From contig CAWGCC010000062.1 of assembly GCA_963820965.1 (NCBI GenBank), positions 1 through 64,000 on the forward strand: a DNA stretch of 64,000 nt, written 5' to 3'. The notes under the pieces were generated by a model. It searched no databases, had not been told where the DNA came from, and saw only the letters and a program-made list of their open reading frames with translations. The position numbers and the translations under genes were made by a program. Of this stretch, positions 25,188-33,716 are shown piece by piece. This stretch comes from DATEDA01 sp963820965. Lineage in GTDB: Bacteria; Pseudomonadota; Gammaproteobacteria; Burkholderiales; SG8-39. Numbering within the stretch: position 1 is the stretch's first letter; the number at the start of each line of letters is the position of its first letter.

Positions 25188-25275
25188 GGCGTTGATGATC
25201 TTCTCCCGGAAGGTGGCTGTCTTAGAACTGCCGTTCGCTGAGCGCCAGCGTGGTGTCGGCGTCGGGGTGGCCTGC

Positions 25276-26913
25276 TCAAGGCTTGCTCAAGGTGTGCGCT
25301 CGTTCGCGTAAGAGGAATTTCTGCACTTTGCCGGTAGAAGTCTTCGGCAGCGGTCCAAACACGACGGTCTTGGGAACTTTGAAGCGCGCCATGCGCTCGC
25401 GGCAAAATTCCATGATTTCCTTTTCGGTGGCGTGCCCACCTTCTTTCAACTCAATGAAGGCGCACGGAACCTCGCCCCATTTCTCATCCGGGCGCGCCAC
25501 TAGCGCCGCGCCAATCACTGCCGGATGGCGGTACAGCACGTCCTCTACTTCCAATGACGAGATGTTCTCGCCGCCGGAAATGATGACGTCTTTGGAGCGG
25601 TCCTTGATCTTGACATAACCGTCGGGGTGGATCACCGCCAGGTCTCCGGTGCGGAACCAGCCGCCGGCGAACTCTTTCTCGGTCGCGGTGGGGTTCTTGA
25701 GATAACCCTTCATGGTGATGTTGCCGCGGAACATGATTTCGCCCATGGTTTCACCGTCCCACGGCACCGGTTTCATGGTTTCCGGATCGAACACCGTCAT
25801 CGCTTCCTGGAGCGGCGTGTTCACCCCCTGGCGGCCGTTCAGTTCGGCGCGCTTCTCGATCGGCAAGCCGTCCCACTCTTCGTGCTTGGCGCACACCGCA
25901 GCGGGGCCATAGGTTTCGGTCAAGCCGTAGACGTGGGTGATGTCGAAACCGAGCCGCTCCATCCCCTCGATCACCGCGACCGGTGGCGATGCGCCGGCGA
26001 TGAAGCCGTAGACCTTGTGCCCGACGCCGCTGCGAACGTCTTCCGGCGCATTGATGAGCATGCTGTGCACGATCGGTGCGCCGCAGAAATGCGTCACCTG
26101 ATGTTTCTTGATCGCATCGAAAATCAGCTTGGCTTCGACCCGCCGCAGGCATACGTTGGTCCCGGCCACTGCAGCGATGGTCCAGGGAAAGCACCAGCCG
26201 TTGCAGTGGAACATCGGTAGTGTCCAGAGGTATACGGCATGATGGGGCATGGCCCAAGAGAGGACGTTGCTTACCGCGTTCAGGTACGCCCCACGGTGGT
26301 GGTAAACGACACCCTTGGGATTGCCGGTAGTGCCAGAAGTGTAGTTGAGCGCGATCGCATCCCATTCATCGTCTGGGCCGGACCAGGCGAAATTCGGGTC
26401 GCCTTCCTCTAGGAAGGCTTCGTAATCCTTCTCGCCGAGCAGCTTGCCGGCTTGGTATTCCGGGTCGTCGATGTCGATCACCAGGGGGCGCTGCTCCAGC
26501 ATCGGCAAGACTTTCTCGATGATGGGAGAAAACTCGCGGTCGGTGATCAGCACCTTGGCTTCGCCGTGCTGCAACTGGAACGCGATGGCTTCCGCGTCCA
26601 GCCGGGTATTGAGGGTATTGAGCACCGCGCCGATCATCGGCACGCCGAAATGGGCCTCATAAATGGCCGGCACGTTAGGCGCCATGAGCGCTACGGTGTC
26701 GCTCTTGGCGATGCCGCGCTTGCTTAATGCCGAGGCGAGCCGGCGGCAGCGGCTATAAGTCTCTTTCCAGGTGATCCGCCAATCGCCATGGATCGTGGCG
26801 ATGCGATGAGGATAGACACGGGCCGCCCGCTCGAGAAAGATAGTGGGAGTAAGCGGTGTGTAGTTCGCCGGGCCTTTGTCCATACCGACGTCGTAGGGAC
26901 TAGTGTGGCTCAT
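25276..26913 (-). CDS. AMP-forming acyl-CoA synthetase
   Basis: Adenylate-forming ligase of 545 residues. The P-loop is ALNYTSGTTGNPKGVVYHHR (about 188-207); ITHVYGLTETYGPAAVC is the A5 motif; GWFRTGDLAVIHPDGYVKIK the hinge motif; and the catalytic Lys is in LPKTSTGKVQKFLLRE. The phrase YLWTLPMFHCNGWCFPWTIA is typical of short/medium-chain ligases of the AlkK/FadD3-like group. It activates a carboxylate imported, presumably, by ActP upstream. Codons and GC differ visibly from flanking core genes, like the rest of this module. Confidence 0.93.
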   Translation of the reverse strand: MSHTSPYDVGMDKGPANYTPLTPTIFLERAARVYPHRIATIHGDWRITWKETYSRCRRLASALSKRGIAKSDTVALMAPNVPAIYEAHFGVPMIGAVLNTLNTRLDAEAIAFQLQHGEAKVLITDREFSPIIEKVLPMLEQRPLVIDIDDPEYQAGKLLGEKDYEAFLEEGDPNFAWSGPDDEWDAIALNYTSGTTGNPKGVVYHHRGAYLNAVSNVLSWAMPHHAVYLWTLPMFHCNGWCFPWTIAAVAGTNVCLRRVEAKLIFDAIKKHQVTHFCGAPIVHSMLINAPEDVRSGVGHKVYGFIAGASPPVAVIEGMERLGFDITHVYGLTETYGPAAVCAKHEEWDGLPIEKRAELNGRQGVNTPLQEAMTVFDPETMKPVPWDGETMGEIMFRGNITMKGYLKNPTATEKEFAGGWFRTGDLAVIHPDGYVKIKDRSKDVIISGGENISSLEVEDVLYRHPAVIGAALVARPDEKWGEVPCAFIELKEGGHATEKEIMEFCRERMARFKVPKTVVFGPLPKTSTGKVQKFLLRERAHTLSKP

Positions 26914-27038
26914 TGCTCCTCCGTTTTCCGTTTGAATCGCAATGCCCGGATTCGAACTCAGCTCCGAAGTCTTGGGTGGTCTCTTGTTTCCAGGACACAG
27001 TCGGGCTGCATCTCCTTGTCGTGGACGTTGGCCCCGAT

Positions 27039-28715
27039 TTAGTGCTGTGCTGCACCCGCCGCACCGAAGCCGGTCTGAGCGCGGACGAACTGATCGGCGT
27101 AAGCCGCCTGTTCCTTGCGCGCTCGGGAGCTACGGTCCAGCGTGGAGACCAGCCAGGTCACCAGGAAGGCAGTCGTCATTGAGAACAGCGCAGGATGGTC
27201 ATACGGAAAGATCGGCTGCGAGTTGCCGAGCACCTTCACCCAGACCGTCGGCGACAGCAGTACGAGCCCCACCGCGCACACGAGCCCGGAGAGGCCGCCC
27301 AAGAGCGCCCCTCGGGTGGTGAGTCCCTTCCAGTACATGGACAGGATCAGCAAGGGAAAATTGACCGAAGCCGCGATACCGAAGGTTAGCGCCACCATGA
27401 ACGCCACGTTCTGGCCCTTGAACAGGATGCCGAGCACAACGGCCACAACCCCGATCACCACTGTGGCGATCTTGGACATGCGCATCTCTTCCTGCTGCGA
27501 GGCCGTGCCCTTGCGGATGACGTTGGCGTAGATGTCGTGCGAGATCGCCGCAGCCCCCGCGAGCCCAAGCCCTGAGACCACGGCGAGGATCGTGGCGAAG
27601 GCGACCGCCGAGAGAAAGCCGAGGAACAGGTCGCCCCCGACGGCTTTCGCCAGGTGCATCACCGGCATGTTGCCCCCGCCGATGATCGTGCCGCCCACCT
27701 TGCCGCCTTCGAAGAACTGCGGGTCGGTGCCGACGATGACGATGGAGGCCATGCCCATAAGGCCCACGACCAGGAAGAAGAAGCCGATGAAGCCGCTCGC
27801 ATAGAACACGCTCTTGCGTGCCTCTTTAGCGTTGGGCACGGTAAAGAAGCGCATCATGATGTGCGGTAAGCCCGCAGTGCCGCACACCAGCCCGAGCGAC
27901 AGCGATACGGCGGTGACCGGATCGGCCAGCAGCGAGCCCGGCCCCATGATCTTGGCGCCGTCCTTGTGCGCGGCCACCGCCTTCGTCGCCAGCGTTTCAA
28001 AGCTGAAGCCAAACTGATAGAACGCCAACAGCGTGAGCAGCGTGCCGCCGGCGAGCAGCAGCACGGCCTTGATGATCTGCACCCAGGTCGTGGCGACCAT
28101 GCCGCCGAAGGTGACATAGACCATCATCAGTACGCCCACCGCGATGACAGCGTAGTTGTACTCGATCCCGAATAGCAGCTGAATCAGCTCGCCGGCGCCC
28201 ACCATCTGCACGATGAGGTAGAAGGCCACCACGGTGAGCGTGCCCACCGCCGCAAAAGTGCGGATCCGCGTCGGGTCGAGACGGTAGGCGGCGATGTCGG
28301 CAAAGGTGAATTTGCCGAGGTTCCTTAGCCGGTCGGCCATCAGGAACAGGATGACGGGCCAGCCGACGAAGAAGCCGATCATGTAGATGAACCCGTCATA
28401 GCCCCTGAAGTAGATCAGGCTGGAGAGGCCGAGCAACGTGGCCGCGGACATGTAATCGCCGGCGATCGCCAAGCCGTTCTGAAAGCCGGTGATGCCGCCA
28501 CCGGCGGTGTAGAAGTCGGCCGTCGACTTGACTTTGCTGGCAGCCCAGTAGGTGATGCCCATGGTTATCAGCACGAACACGAAGAAGATGACGATGGCGT
28601 AGATGTTGAGCGGCTGCTTCTCGACCGGGCCCATCGCCGCGGGCGCAGCGAGCGCCAGCGCGGACAGCCCCACCAGCAGCGCGCCGATGGCGAGTTTGAC
28701 GATTGGGGTTTTCAT
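27039..28715 (-). CDS. actP: Acetate/sodium symporter ActP
   Basis: Sodium:solute symporter of 558 residues with a cleavable signal-like first helix (LSALALAAPAA) and about 13 helices. Typical segments include ADFYTAGGGITGFQNGLAIA, GDYMSAATLLGLSSLIYFRG and GTAGLPHIMMRFFTVPNAKE. ActP takes up acetate, glyoxylate and related short acids. It starts at 28715, inside the stop of yjcH (ATGA overlap), the conserved yjcH-actP arrangement. The acs gene normally next to them is replaced by a different acyl-CoA synthetase downstream. Confidence 0.95.
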   Translation of the reverse strand: MKTPIVKLAIGALLVGLSALALAAPAAMGPVEKQPLNIYAIVIFFVFVLITMGITYWAASKVKSTADFYTAGGGITGFQNGLAIAGDYMSAATLLGLSSLIYFRGYDGFIYMIGFFVGWPVILFLMADRLRNLGKFTFADIAAYRLDPTRIRTFAAVGTLTVVAFYLIVQMVGAGELIQLLFGIEYNYAVIAVGVLMMVYVTFGGMVATTWVQIIKAVLLLAGGTLLTLLAFYQFGFSFETLATKAVAAHKDGAKIMGPGSLLADPVTAVSLSLGLVCGTAGLPHIMMRFFTVPNAKEARKSVFYASGFIGFFFLVVGLMGMASIVIVGTDPQFFEGGKVGGTIIGGGNMPVMHLAKAVGGDLFLGFLSAVAFATILAVVSGLGLAGAAAISHDIYANVIRKGTASQQEEMRMSKIATVVIGVVAVVLGILFKGQNVAFMVALTFGIAASVNFPLLILSMYWKGLTTRGALLGGLSGLVCAVGLVLLSPTVWVKVLGNSQPIFPYDHPALFSMTTAFLVTWLVSTLDRSSRARKEQAAYADQFVRAQTGFGAAGAAQH

Positions 28716-29023
28716 CGGTTGGCCTCGTCGAGGACTTGATTGTTGATCGCATCGAACTCGGTGTTGGCGCGGTGCACGTACAGGCCAGTCAGCAACCAGG
28801 AAATGACGACGATGGCAACGCCGACCGGCACGCCCACGGTGGTCACTGCGCCCTGCCAGAGCGGCGTGGCGAGAAGACCCGGCCAGAAGGCGACGACCGC
28901 CATGAAGCTGTAGTAGCCGACCAGGACGATGGCAGAGAGCACCCACGAAAAGCGCGCGCGGCGAGCCACCAAATCGTGGAATTTCGGGTTGCCTCTAACC
29001 CGTTGATAAACTGTACTTGGCAT
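28712..29023 (-). CDS. yjcH: YjcH-family (DUF485) small membrane protein
   Basis: A 103-residue protein with two helices (WVLSAIVLVGYYSFMAVVAF and GVAIVVISWLLTGLYVHRAN), matching DUF485/YjcH, the usual partner encoded before actP. It probably helps ActP assembly or activity. The ribosome site GGAGG precedes ATG 29023. It is the first gene of the four-gene acetate/acyl-CoA unit. Confidence 0.94.
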   Translation of the reverse strand: MPSTVYQRVRGNPKFHDLVARRARFSWVLSAIVLVGYYSFMAVVAFWPGLLATPLWQGAVTTVGVPVGVAIVVISWLLTGLYVHRANTEFDAINNQVLDEANR

Positions 29024-29056
29024 ATTCCCTCCTGCAGGACGACCGATAGCGCAGAA

Positions 29057-29158
29057 TCAGCCCCGCGGCGCACCCTCGCCGGCCCGACGGTCTCCGGGAG
29101 TGGTCATTACTCGCGCTTCCCCGTCGATCACCACCTTGTCCGATACGGCAGACAGCAT
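29057..29158 (-). pseudogene. Possible remnant of a second MaoC-like gene
   Basis: A short minus-strand frame reads MLSAVSDKVVIDGEARVMTT before a basic tail and TGA. It resembles the C-terminal strand of the intact maoC-like gene 4 kb away (VCRVKGTVVIEGEATVMTTS). The upstream part of the fold is absent. The match is short, so this could be chance. If real, it marks the end of a deleted or duplicated acyl-CoA gene just before yjcH. Confidence 0.35.
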
Positions 29159-29368
29159 CGACGGACCGGCAGCAGGCGAATCGGGTACAGCGCCAACATG
29201 GTGCGCGTGGTGTGGATCGCGCGTCTGTGCGCTGTCGCACGTATCACCAGACCAGGGTGATCCATGGTCGTCCGAGCGATCCTCGATGCACCTCGTCGAC
29301 GATCATGACGTCGGCGACGATGTGATGCATCTCAACCACCGCTAGCCGGAGGTATTGAACGGGGTTGA
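29159..29368. other. Gap without a gene
   Basis: Together with its two flanking fragments this makes a 520-base interval between yjcH and the next complete gene. No frame in it has family-like content on either strand, and no RNA gene or clear terminator was recognised. The promoter of the yjcH-actP unit should lie just upstream of 29023. Confidence 0.35.
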
Positions 29369-29488
29369 TCGCCTGCCGAACGCCTACTGAAGGTCGTGCC
29401 AGGGCTCGGCACCTTCTTCTTCACCGCGGATCCGGACCGCTTCCGCGGGCTCGCCGCCGGGTTTCTCGAGTGCCACGCCGCAAACTAA
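29369..29488 (+). pseudogene. C-terminal gene fragment, hydrolase-like
   Basis: Thirty-eight codons open from just after a stop at 29366-29368: SPAERLLKVVPGLGTFFFTA, then DPDRFRGLAAGFLECHAAN and TAA. The phrase PGLGTFFFTADPDRF...FLE is in the style of the last strand and helix of alpha/beta hydrolases, but the catalytic His is not identifiable. No start codon; the rest of the gene is missing. Confidence 0.35.
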
Positions 29489-29547
29489 GCCTCGCTGCGG
29501 GGCCCGCCGCGTCCGTTTGCCGCGACCGCTCGTGCTACGTTGCGGTG

Positions 29548-30333
29548 ATGCGCCGCCTGCTCCTCCTCGCCCTCGCCCTCGCCGCCGGCGCAGCCCAGGC
29601 GGATATCGGCGTGCGCGTCGCCGCCACCGACCCGCCGGCTGAAGCGACGCTCGGCCGCGACCAGCCGTTCTACGTGCGGATCCAGTTCGACGCCGACGAG
29701 CCGATCGGCCTGTGGACGCACGCGTACTTCGGCGGCAAGCGGGTCGAGAAAGGCTGGAAGTCGAATGCTTCCGCGAAGTGGTCGGGCTCCGGCTACGCGC
29801 TTGGCTGGATCTCGTTCGACAAGCCGACTGAAGTGGACGAGATCCGCATCGTCGCCGGCGGCGGCAAGCCGTATCGGGAGTGGGAGGTTGCGGCGTACTC
29901 CGTTCAGCTCCGGTGGGGCGACGGGCCTGCTGCTGCGCCCACCGCAATCTGGGTTCCCGAGCTGAAGCAGGCGACTGCGGCGGCGTGGGAGGCGGAGCGT
30001 CGCGCCGCCGCGGCGCAGCCCCCGTCCGCCGGCGATCTCGCGCTCGGGTTTCTGATCGCCCCGGTGCTGGTGGCGCTCGTGCTCGCTTGCATCGGCGCGC
30101 CCGTGTGGGCGCTGTGGAGATGGCGCGGCGCGTGGCGGCTCGCGGCGGCGGTGCCGGTCGCGGTGATGGCGTTCGTCGTCGGGCGAATCGTCGTAGACAC
30201 GTCGCGCGACCCGACCTCGCACAACCTCTGGCCGTTGGAGATCATCATCTCCGGCGCCGCGGGTGTCGGCTTGATCGTCGTGCTCGCCCTGGTGCGCCGC
30301 TTCACGGGCGCCGGCGCGCCGCGCCCTTCCTGA
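29548..30333 (+). CDS. Exported beta-domain protein with three C-terminal membrane helices
   Basis: A 261-residue protein not assignable to a family. The signal peptide MRRLLLLALALAAGAAQA is clear. Residues 19-150 form an extracytoplasmic beta domain with FYVRIQFDADEPIGLWTHAY and YREWEVAAYSVQLRWGDGPA. Three helices follow at about 166-190, 200-217 and 232-252, leaving a short Pro/Arg tail in the cytoplasm. The ATG at 29548 is supported by the signal peptide. Its last 32 bases overlap the 3' end of the convergent LysR gene. Confidence 0.7.
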   Translation: MRRLLLLALALAAGAAQADIGVRVAATDPPAEATLGRDQPFYVRIQFDADEPIGLWTHAYFGGKRVEKGWKSNASAKWSGSGYALGWISFDKPTEVDEIRIVAGGGKPYREWEVAAYSVQLRWGDGPAAAPTAIWVPELKQATAAAWEAERRAAAAQPPSAGDLALGFLIAPVLVALVLACIGAPVWALWRWRGAWRLAAAVPVAVMAFVVGRIVVDTSRDPTSHNLWPLEIIISGAAGVGLIVVLALVRRFTGAGAPRPS

Positions 30334-31186
30334 ATCCAGCGACCTCCGCCTGCAACGCCTTGAGCGGCGGCGACAGCTCGCCCTTTCGCCACGCGAGCGC
30401 AGTCGTGCTCACGGCCGTTCCCCGCGCGAGCGGATAGACCGCGACGCCCTCGTCGCGCCGGATCGTCGCTAGCACCGAGCGCGGCACGATCGCGATGCCG
30501 GTGCCGGACGCGACGCAGGCGACGATCGCGTGGTAGGAGCCGAGCTCCAGGACCTTGTCCGGCACCACGCCGTCGCCGCCGAGCCAGGCTTGCAATCGGC
30601 GCCGGTATGCGCAGCCGCTCGGAAAGACGATGAGCGTGTCCGCGCGCACGTCGCGGGCCCGCCGGATACCCGGATGCGAGCGCGGCGCGACGAGCACCAG
30701 CTCTTCGCGAAAGGCCGGCATGGTCTCCAGTCGGGCGGAGGGCCGGCAGTCCGCGACGAACGCCGCCTCCAGGCGCCGGCCGAGAACCGCCTCGACCAGC
30801 GCATCCGTCGTGCCGGTGACGAGCTCCACGGTCACGGCCGGATGCGCCGCGTGGTAGCGCGAGAGAAGCGGCGGCAGCCGGCTCGCCGCGGTGCTCTCGA
30901 GCGTGCCGATTCGCAGCACCCCGCGCGGCGAGTCGCCGGCGAGCGCGTTCCGCACTTCGCTCGAGAGCCGCAGCACCTGCTCGACGTACTGGCGGAACAC
31001 CTGCCCTGCCGGCGAGAGATGCAGCCGGCGCTTCTCGCGCACGAAGAGTTGCGTCCCGAGCGACGCTTCCAGCTGCTGGATGCGAGTGGTGACGTTGGAC
31101 TGCACGCGGTGGAGCTTGCGCGCTGCCGGGTTGATGCCGCCCTCGTCGGCGACCGCCTTGAACACCTGCAGCGAAGCGAAGTCCAT
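30302..31186 (-). CDS. LysR-family transcriptional regulator
   Basis: A 294-residue LysR regulator. The DNA-binding start MDFASLQVFKAVADEGGINP leads into KLHRVQSNVTTRIQQLEASL and LFVREKRRLHLSPAGQVFRQ. The effector domain has VLRIGTLESTAASRLPPLLS. It is divergent from a nitronate monooxygenase gene, which it probably regulates. A start at 31225 (MNNRERVV) is possible; 31186 fits the family better but then the palindrome at 31189-31203 lies right at the start codon. Confidence 0.92.
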   Translation of the reverse strand: MDFASLQVFKAVADEGGINPAARKLHRVQSNVTTRIQQLEASLGTQLFVREKRRLHLSPAGQVFRQYVEQVLRLSSEVRNALAGDSPRGVLRIGTLESTAASRLPPLLSRYHAAHPAVTVELVTGTTDALVEAVLGRRLEAAFVADCRPSARLETMPAFREELVLVAPRSHPGIRRARDVRADTLIVFPSGCAYRRRLQAWLGGDGVVPDKVLELGSYHAIVACVASGTGIAIVPRSVLATIRRDEGVAVYPLARGTAVSTTALAWRKGELSPPLKALQAEVAGFRKGAARRRP

Positions 31187-31188
31187 GA

Positions 31189-31203
31189 TTCTCGATCCGA
31201 GAA
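31189..31203. promoter_or_regulatory. Perfect 6-3-6 palindrome at LysR gene start
   Basis: TTCTCG-ATC-CGAGAA is a perfect inverted repeat in the gap between the divergent LysR and nitronate monooxygenase genes, immediately upstream of the LysR ATG. The arms fit a LysR-type autoregulatory operator, though the spacing is T-N13-A rather than T-N11-A. Confidence 0.4.
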
Positions 31204-31280
31204 CGACTCGTTCGCGATTATTCATTTGCCGGGATGACCCCGTCAAGGTAGGGTGGCGATGCACACGTTCGAGGCCTCCC

Positions 31281-32357
31281 ATGGCGATCCAGACCGCGCT
31301 CACCCGCCGGCTCAAGCTCACTCACCCGATCATCCAGGCGCCGCTCGCAGGCGGCGGCGACACCCCGGCGCTCGTCGCCGCGGTGGGCGACGCCGGCGCG
31401 CTCGGCTTCATCGGGGCGTCCTACCTCTCGCCGCCGCAGATCGCCGAGGCGGCGCGCGCGGTCCGCGGCCTGACGAAGCGGCCGTTCGGCATCAACCTGT
31501 TCGCGCCGACGCCGCTGCCACCGGTGCCCGCGGACACGCGCGCCGCGCTCGCGAGCGTCGCCCCGTATTTCGCCGAGCTCGGCCTGCCGGCACCCGCGGC
31601 GCCGGACGCCCCTGCCGACGCGTTCCCTGCGCTCTTTGAAGCGGCACTGGAAAGCGGCGCAGCGGCGTTCAGCTTCACCTTCGGCATCCTGCCAGCCGCC
31701 GCGATCGCGGCGATCAAGGGCCGCGGCATGTTCCTGATGGGCACCGCGACCAACGTCGCTGAATCGCTGGCGCTCGAACGCGCAGGGGTCGACGCGGTCG
31801 TCGCGCAGGGTGCCGAAGCCGGAGGACACCGCGCCACGTTTGCGGGCGAGCCCGATGCGGGGATGGTGGGAACGATCGCGCTCGTGCCGCAGATCGCCGA
31901 CGCGATCAAGGTCCCGGTGATCGCCTCGGGCGGCATCATGGACGGGCGCGGCATCGCCGCCGCGCTCGCGCTCGGTGCGAGCGGCGTGCAGCTCGGCACG
32001 GCATTCCTGACCTGCGACGAGGCCGGGATCCCCGAGGCGTACAAGCTGGCGATTCTCGGCGCGCGGGAGAGCGACACGCGCATCACGCGGGCGTTCTCCG
32101 GCCGTCCGGCGCGCGGAATCGTCAACCGCTTCATGACTGAGCTCGGCGATGACGAGGGCAGGATCCTCCCGTTCCCGCTGCAGAACTCGCTGACGCGACC
32201 CCTGCGGGCCGCGGCAGCGAAGGCGGGACGCGCGGAGTTCCTTTCCCTGTGGGCGGGGCAGGGCGTGGCGCTCGCGCGGCGCGAGTCCGCCGCGGACCTC
32301 GTCAAGCGTCTGGCCGACGAGACCGGGTCGGTGCTGGGGCGCCTGCCGGTACAGTGA
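31281..32357 (+). CDS. Nitronate monooxygenase (2-nitropropane dioxygenase family)
   Basis: FMN-dependent TIM-barrel enzyme of 358 residues. The start LTHPIIQAPLAGGGDTPALV is family-typical. The catalytic His lies in VVAQGAEAGGHRATFAGEPD (about 173-192), and the FMN phosphate site in VIASGGIMDGRGIAAALALG and GVQLGTAFLTCDEA. It oxidises alkyl nitronates such as propionate-3-nitronate. ATG 31281 is the only start that gives the standard N-terminus. Probably controlled by the divergent LysR. Confidence 0.93.
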   Translation: MAIQTALTRRLKLTHPIIQAPLAGGGDTPALVAAVGDAGALGFIGASYLSPPQIAEAARAVRGLTKRPFGINLFAPTPLPPVPADTRAALASVAPYFAELGLPAPAAPDAPADAFPALFEAALESGAAAFSFTFGILPAAAIAAIKGRGMFLMGTATNVAESLALERAGVDAVVAQGAEAGGHRATFAGEPDAGMVGTIALVPQIADAIKVPVIASGGIMDGRGIAAALALGASGVQLGTAFLTCDEAGIPEAYKLAILGARESDTRITRAFSGRPARGIVNRFMTELGDDEGRILPFPLQNSLTRPLRAAAAKAGRAEFLSLWAGQGVALARRESAADLVKRLADETGSVLGRLPVQ

Positions 32358-32459
32358 GTCCGGCCGCAGGGTACGGCCGCTGCGGCGTGCATGGCGCACC
32401 GTCGCGGGACTGAGGTACCTTCGGCCCGTCGCTCCTTCCCGAGCGGACGGGAGGCGTGG

Positions 32460-33710
32460 ATGACGAAGCTGCAGAGCGAGGCGGACTCCGCTTACGCATG
32501 GGTGCGCCTCGCGGCGGCCCTCGCGATCTCGGCCGTCGGCGGCGTCGGCCTTTGGTCGGGCGTGGTCGTGCTGCCGACCGTGCAGGCGGAGTTCGGCGTC
32601 GCGCGCGGCGACGCGGCGCTGCCGTACACGTTGACGCTGCTCGGCCTGTGCGTCGGCGGGCTGCTCATGGGTCGGCTCGCGGACCGTTTCGGCGTCGTCG
32701 TCCCGGTCGTGATCGGCGCGATCGCGCTTGCGACCGGCTACGCGGCCGCCGGCGCGACGGCGAGCCTGTGGCAGTTCGCCCTCGTCCAGGGACTGCTCAT
32801 CGGCCTCCTCGGCGCCTCGGCGACGTTCTCGCCACTCCTCGCCGACATCTCGCTTTGGTTCGTCCGCCGGCGCGGCCTGGCGGTGGCGATCGTCGCAAGC
32901 GGCAGCTACCTCGCGGGCACGGTGTGGCCGCCGGTGGTGCAGCACTTCGTCGAGACCGTGGGCTGGCGCCAAACGCACGTCGGCATCGGCCTTTTCTGCG
33001 CGGCCGTGATGCTGCCGCTCGCGCTCGTACTGCGGCGGCGGCCGCCGGCGTTCGAGGCGTCGGCCGCGGCCGGGCGCACGGGGTCGGGGTCGCCGCGACC
33101 GCTCGGGTTGTCGCCGGGCGCGCTGCAGGGTCTGCTGATCGTCGCCGGGCTCGCCTGCTGCATGGCGATGTCGATGCCGCAGGTCCACATCGTGGCGTAC
33201 TGTGCCGATCTCGGTTACGGCCCCGCGCGCGGCGCCGAGATGCTGTCGGTCATGCTTGGCTTCGGCATCGTGAGCCGGCTCGCGTCGGGCTGGATCTGCG
33301 ACCACATCGGCGGCCTGCGCACGCTCGCGCTCGGGTCCGCGCTGCAGGGCCTCGCCCTGATGCTGTTCCTCCCGTTCGACGGGCTCGCCTCGCTCTACGT
33401 CATCTCGGCACTCTTCGGCCTCTTCCAGGGCGGCATCGTGCCGGCGTATGCGATCATCGTGCGCGAACACTTCGCGCCGCGCGAGGCCGGCACCCGGATC
33501 GCCGCCGTGATCACGGCGACGCTGTTCGGCATGGCGCTCGGCGGCTGGATGACCGGGGCGATCTTCGATCTCACCGGCTCGTACACCGCGGCATTCGCGA
33601 ACGGCATCGCGTGGAATATCGTGAACCTCGCGATCGCGCTGTGGCTCGTGCAACGGTCGGGCGGCGGGTGGCGTTCCCGCGCGTCCGCGCCGGTCCCGCG
33701 CAGCGGCTGA
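32460..33710 (+). CDS. MFS transporter, monocarboxylate/oxalate-formate-like
   Basis: Twelve-helix major facilitator of 416 residues. Motif A is GRLADRFGVVVPVVIGAIAL (about 81-100) and its half-copy SRLASGWICDHIGGLRTLAL (about 275-294). The long N-terminal helix pair with GLWSGVVVLPTVQAEFGVAR resembles the OFA/monocarboxylate group. Start ATG 32460 follows GGGAGGCG. About 100 bases follow the nitronate monooxygenase stop, so co-transcription is possible. Substrate unknown. Confidence 0.9.
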   Translation: MTKLQSEADSAYAWVRLAAALAISAVGGVGLWSGVVVLPTVQAEFGVARGDAALPYTLTLLGLCVGGLLMGRLADRFGVVVPVVIGAIALATGYAAAGATASLWQFALVQGLLIGLLGASATFSPLLADISLWFVRRRGLAVAIVASGSYLAGTVWPPVVQHFVETVGWRQTHVGIGLFCAAVMLPLALVLRRRPPAFEASAAAGRTGSGSPRPLGLSPGALQGLLIVAGLACCMAMSMPQVHIVAYCADLGYGPARGAEMLSVMLGFGIVSRLASGWICDHIGGLRTLALGSALQGLALMLFLPFDGLASLYVISALFGLFQGGIVPAYAIIVREHFAPREAGTRIAAVITATLFGMALGGWMTGAIFDLTGSYTAAFANGIAWNIVNLAIALWLVQRSGGGWRSRASAPVPRSG

Positions 33711-33716
33711 GAGAAC

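Noticed and set aside
31218..33653. An 811-codon minus-strand frame
   Set aside because: Opposite to the nitronate monooxygenase and MFS genes, composed of Arg/Ala/Asp/Gly runs. Both plus-strand genes have clear motifs.
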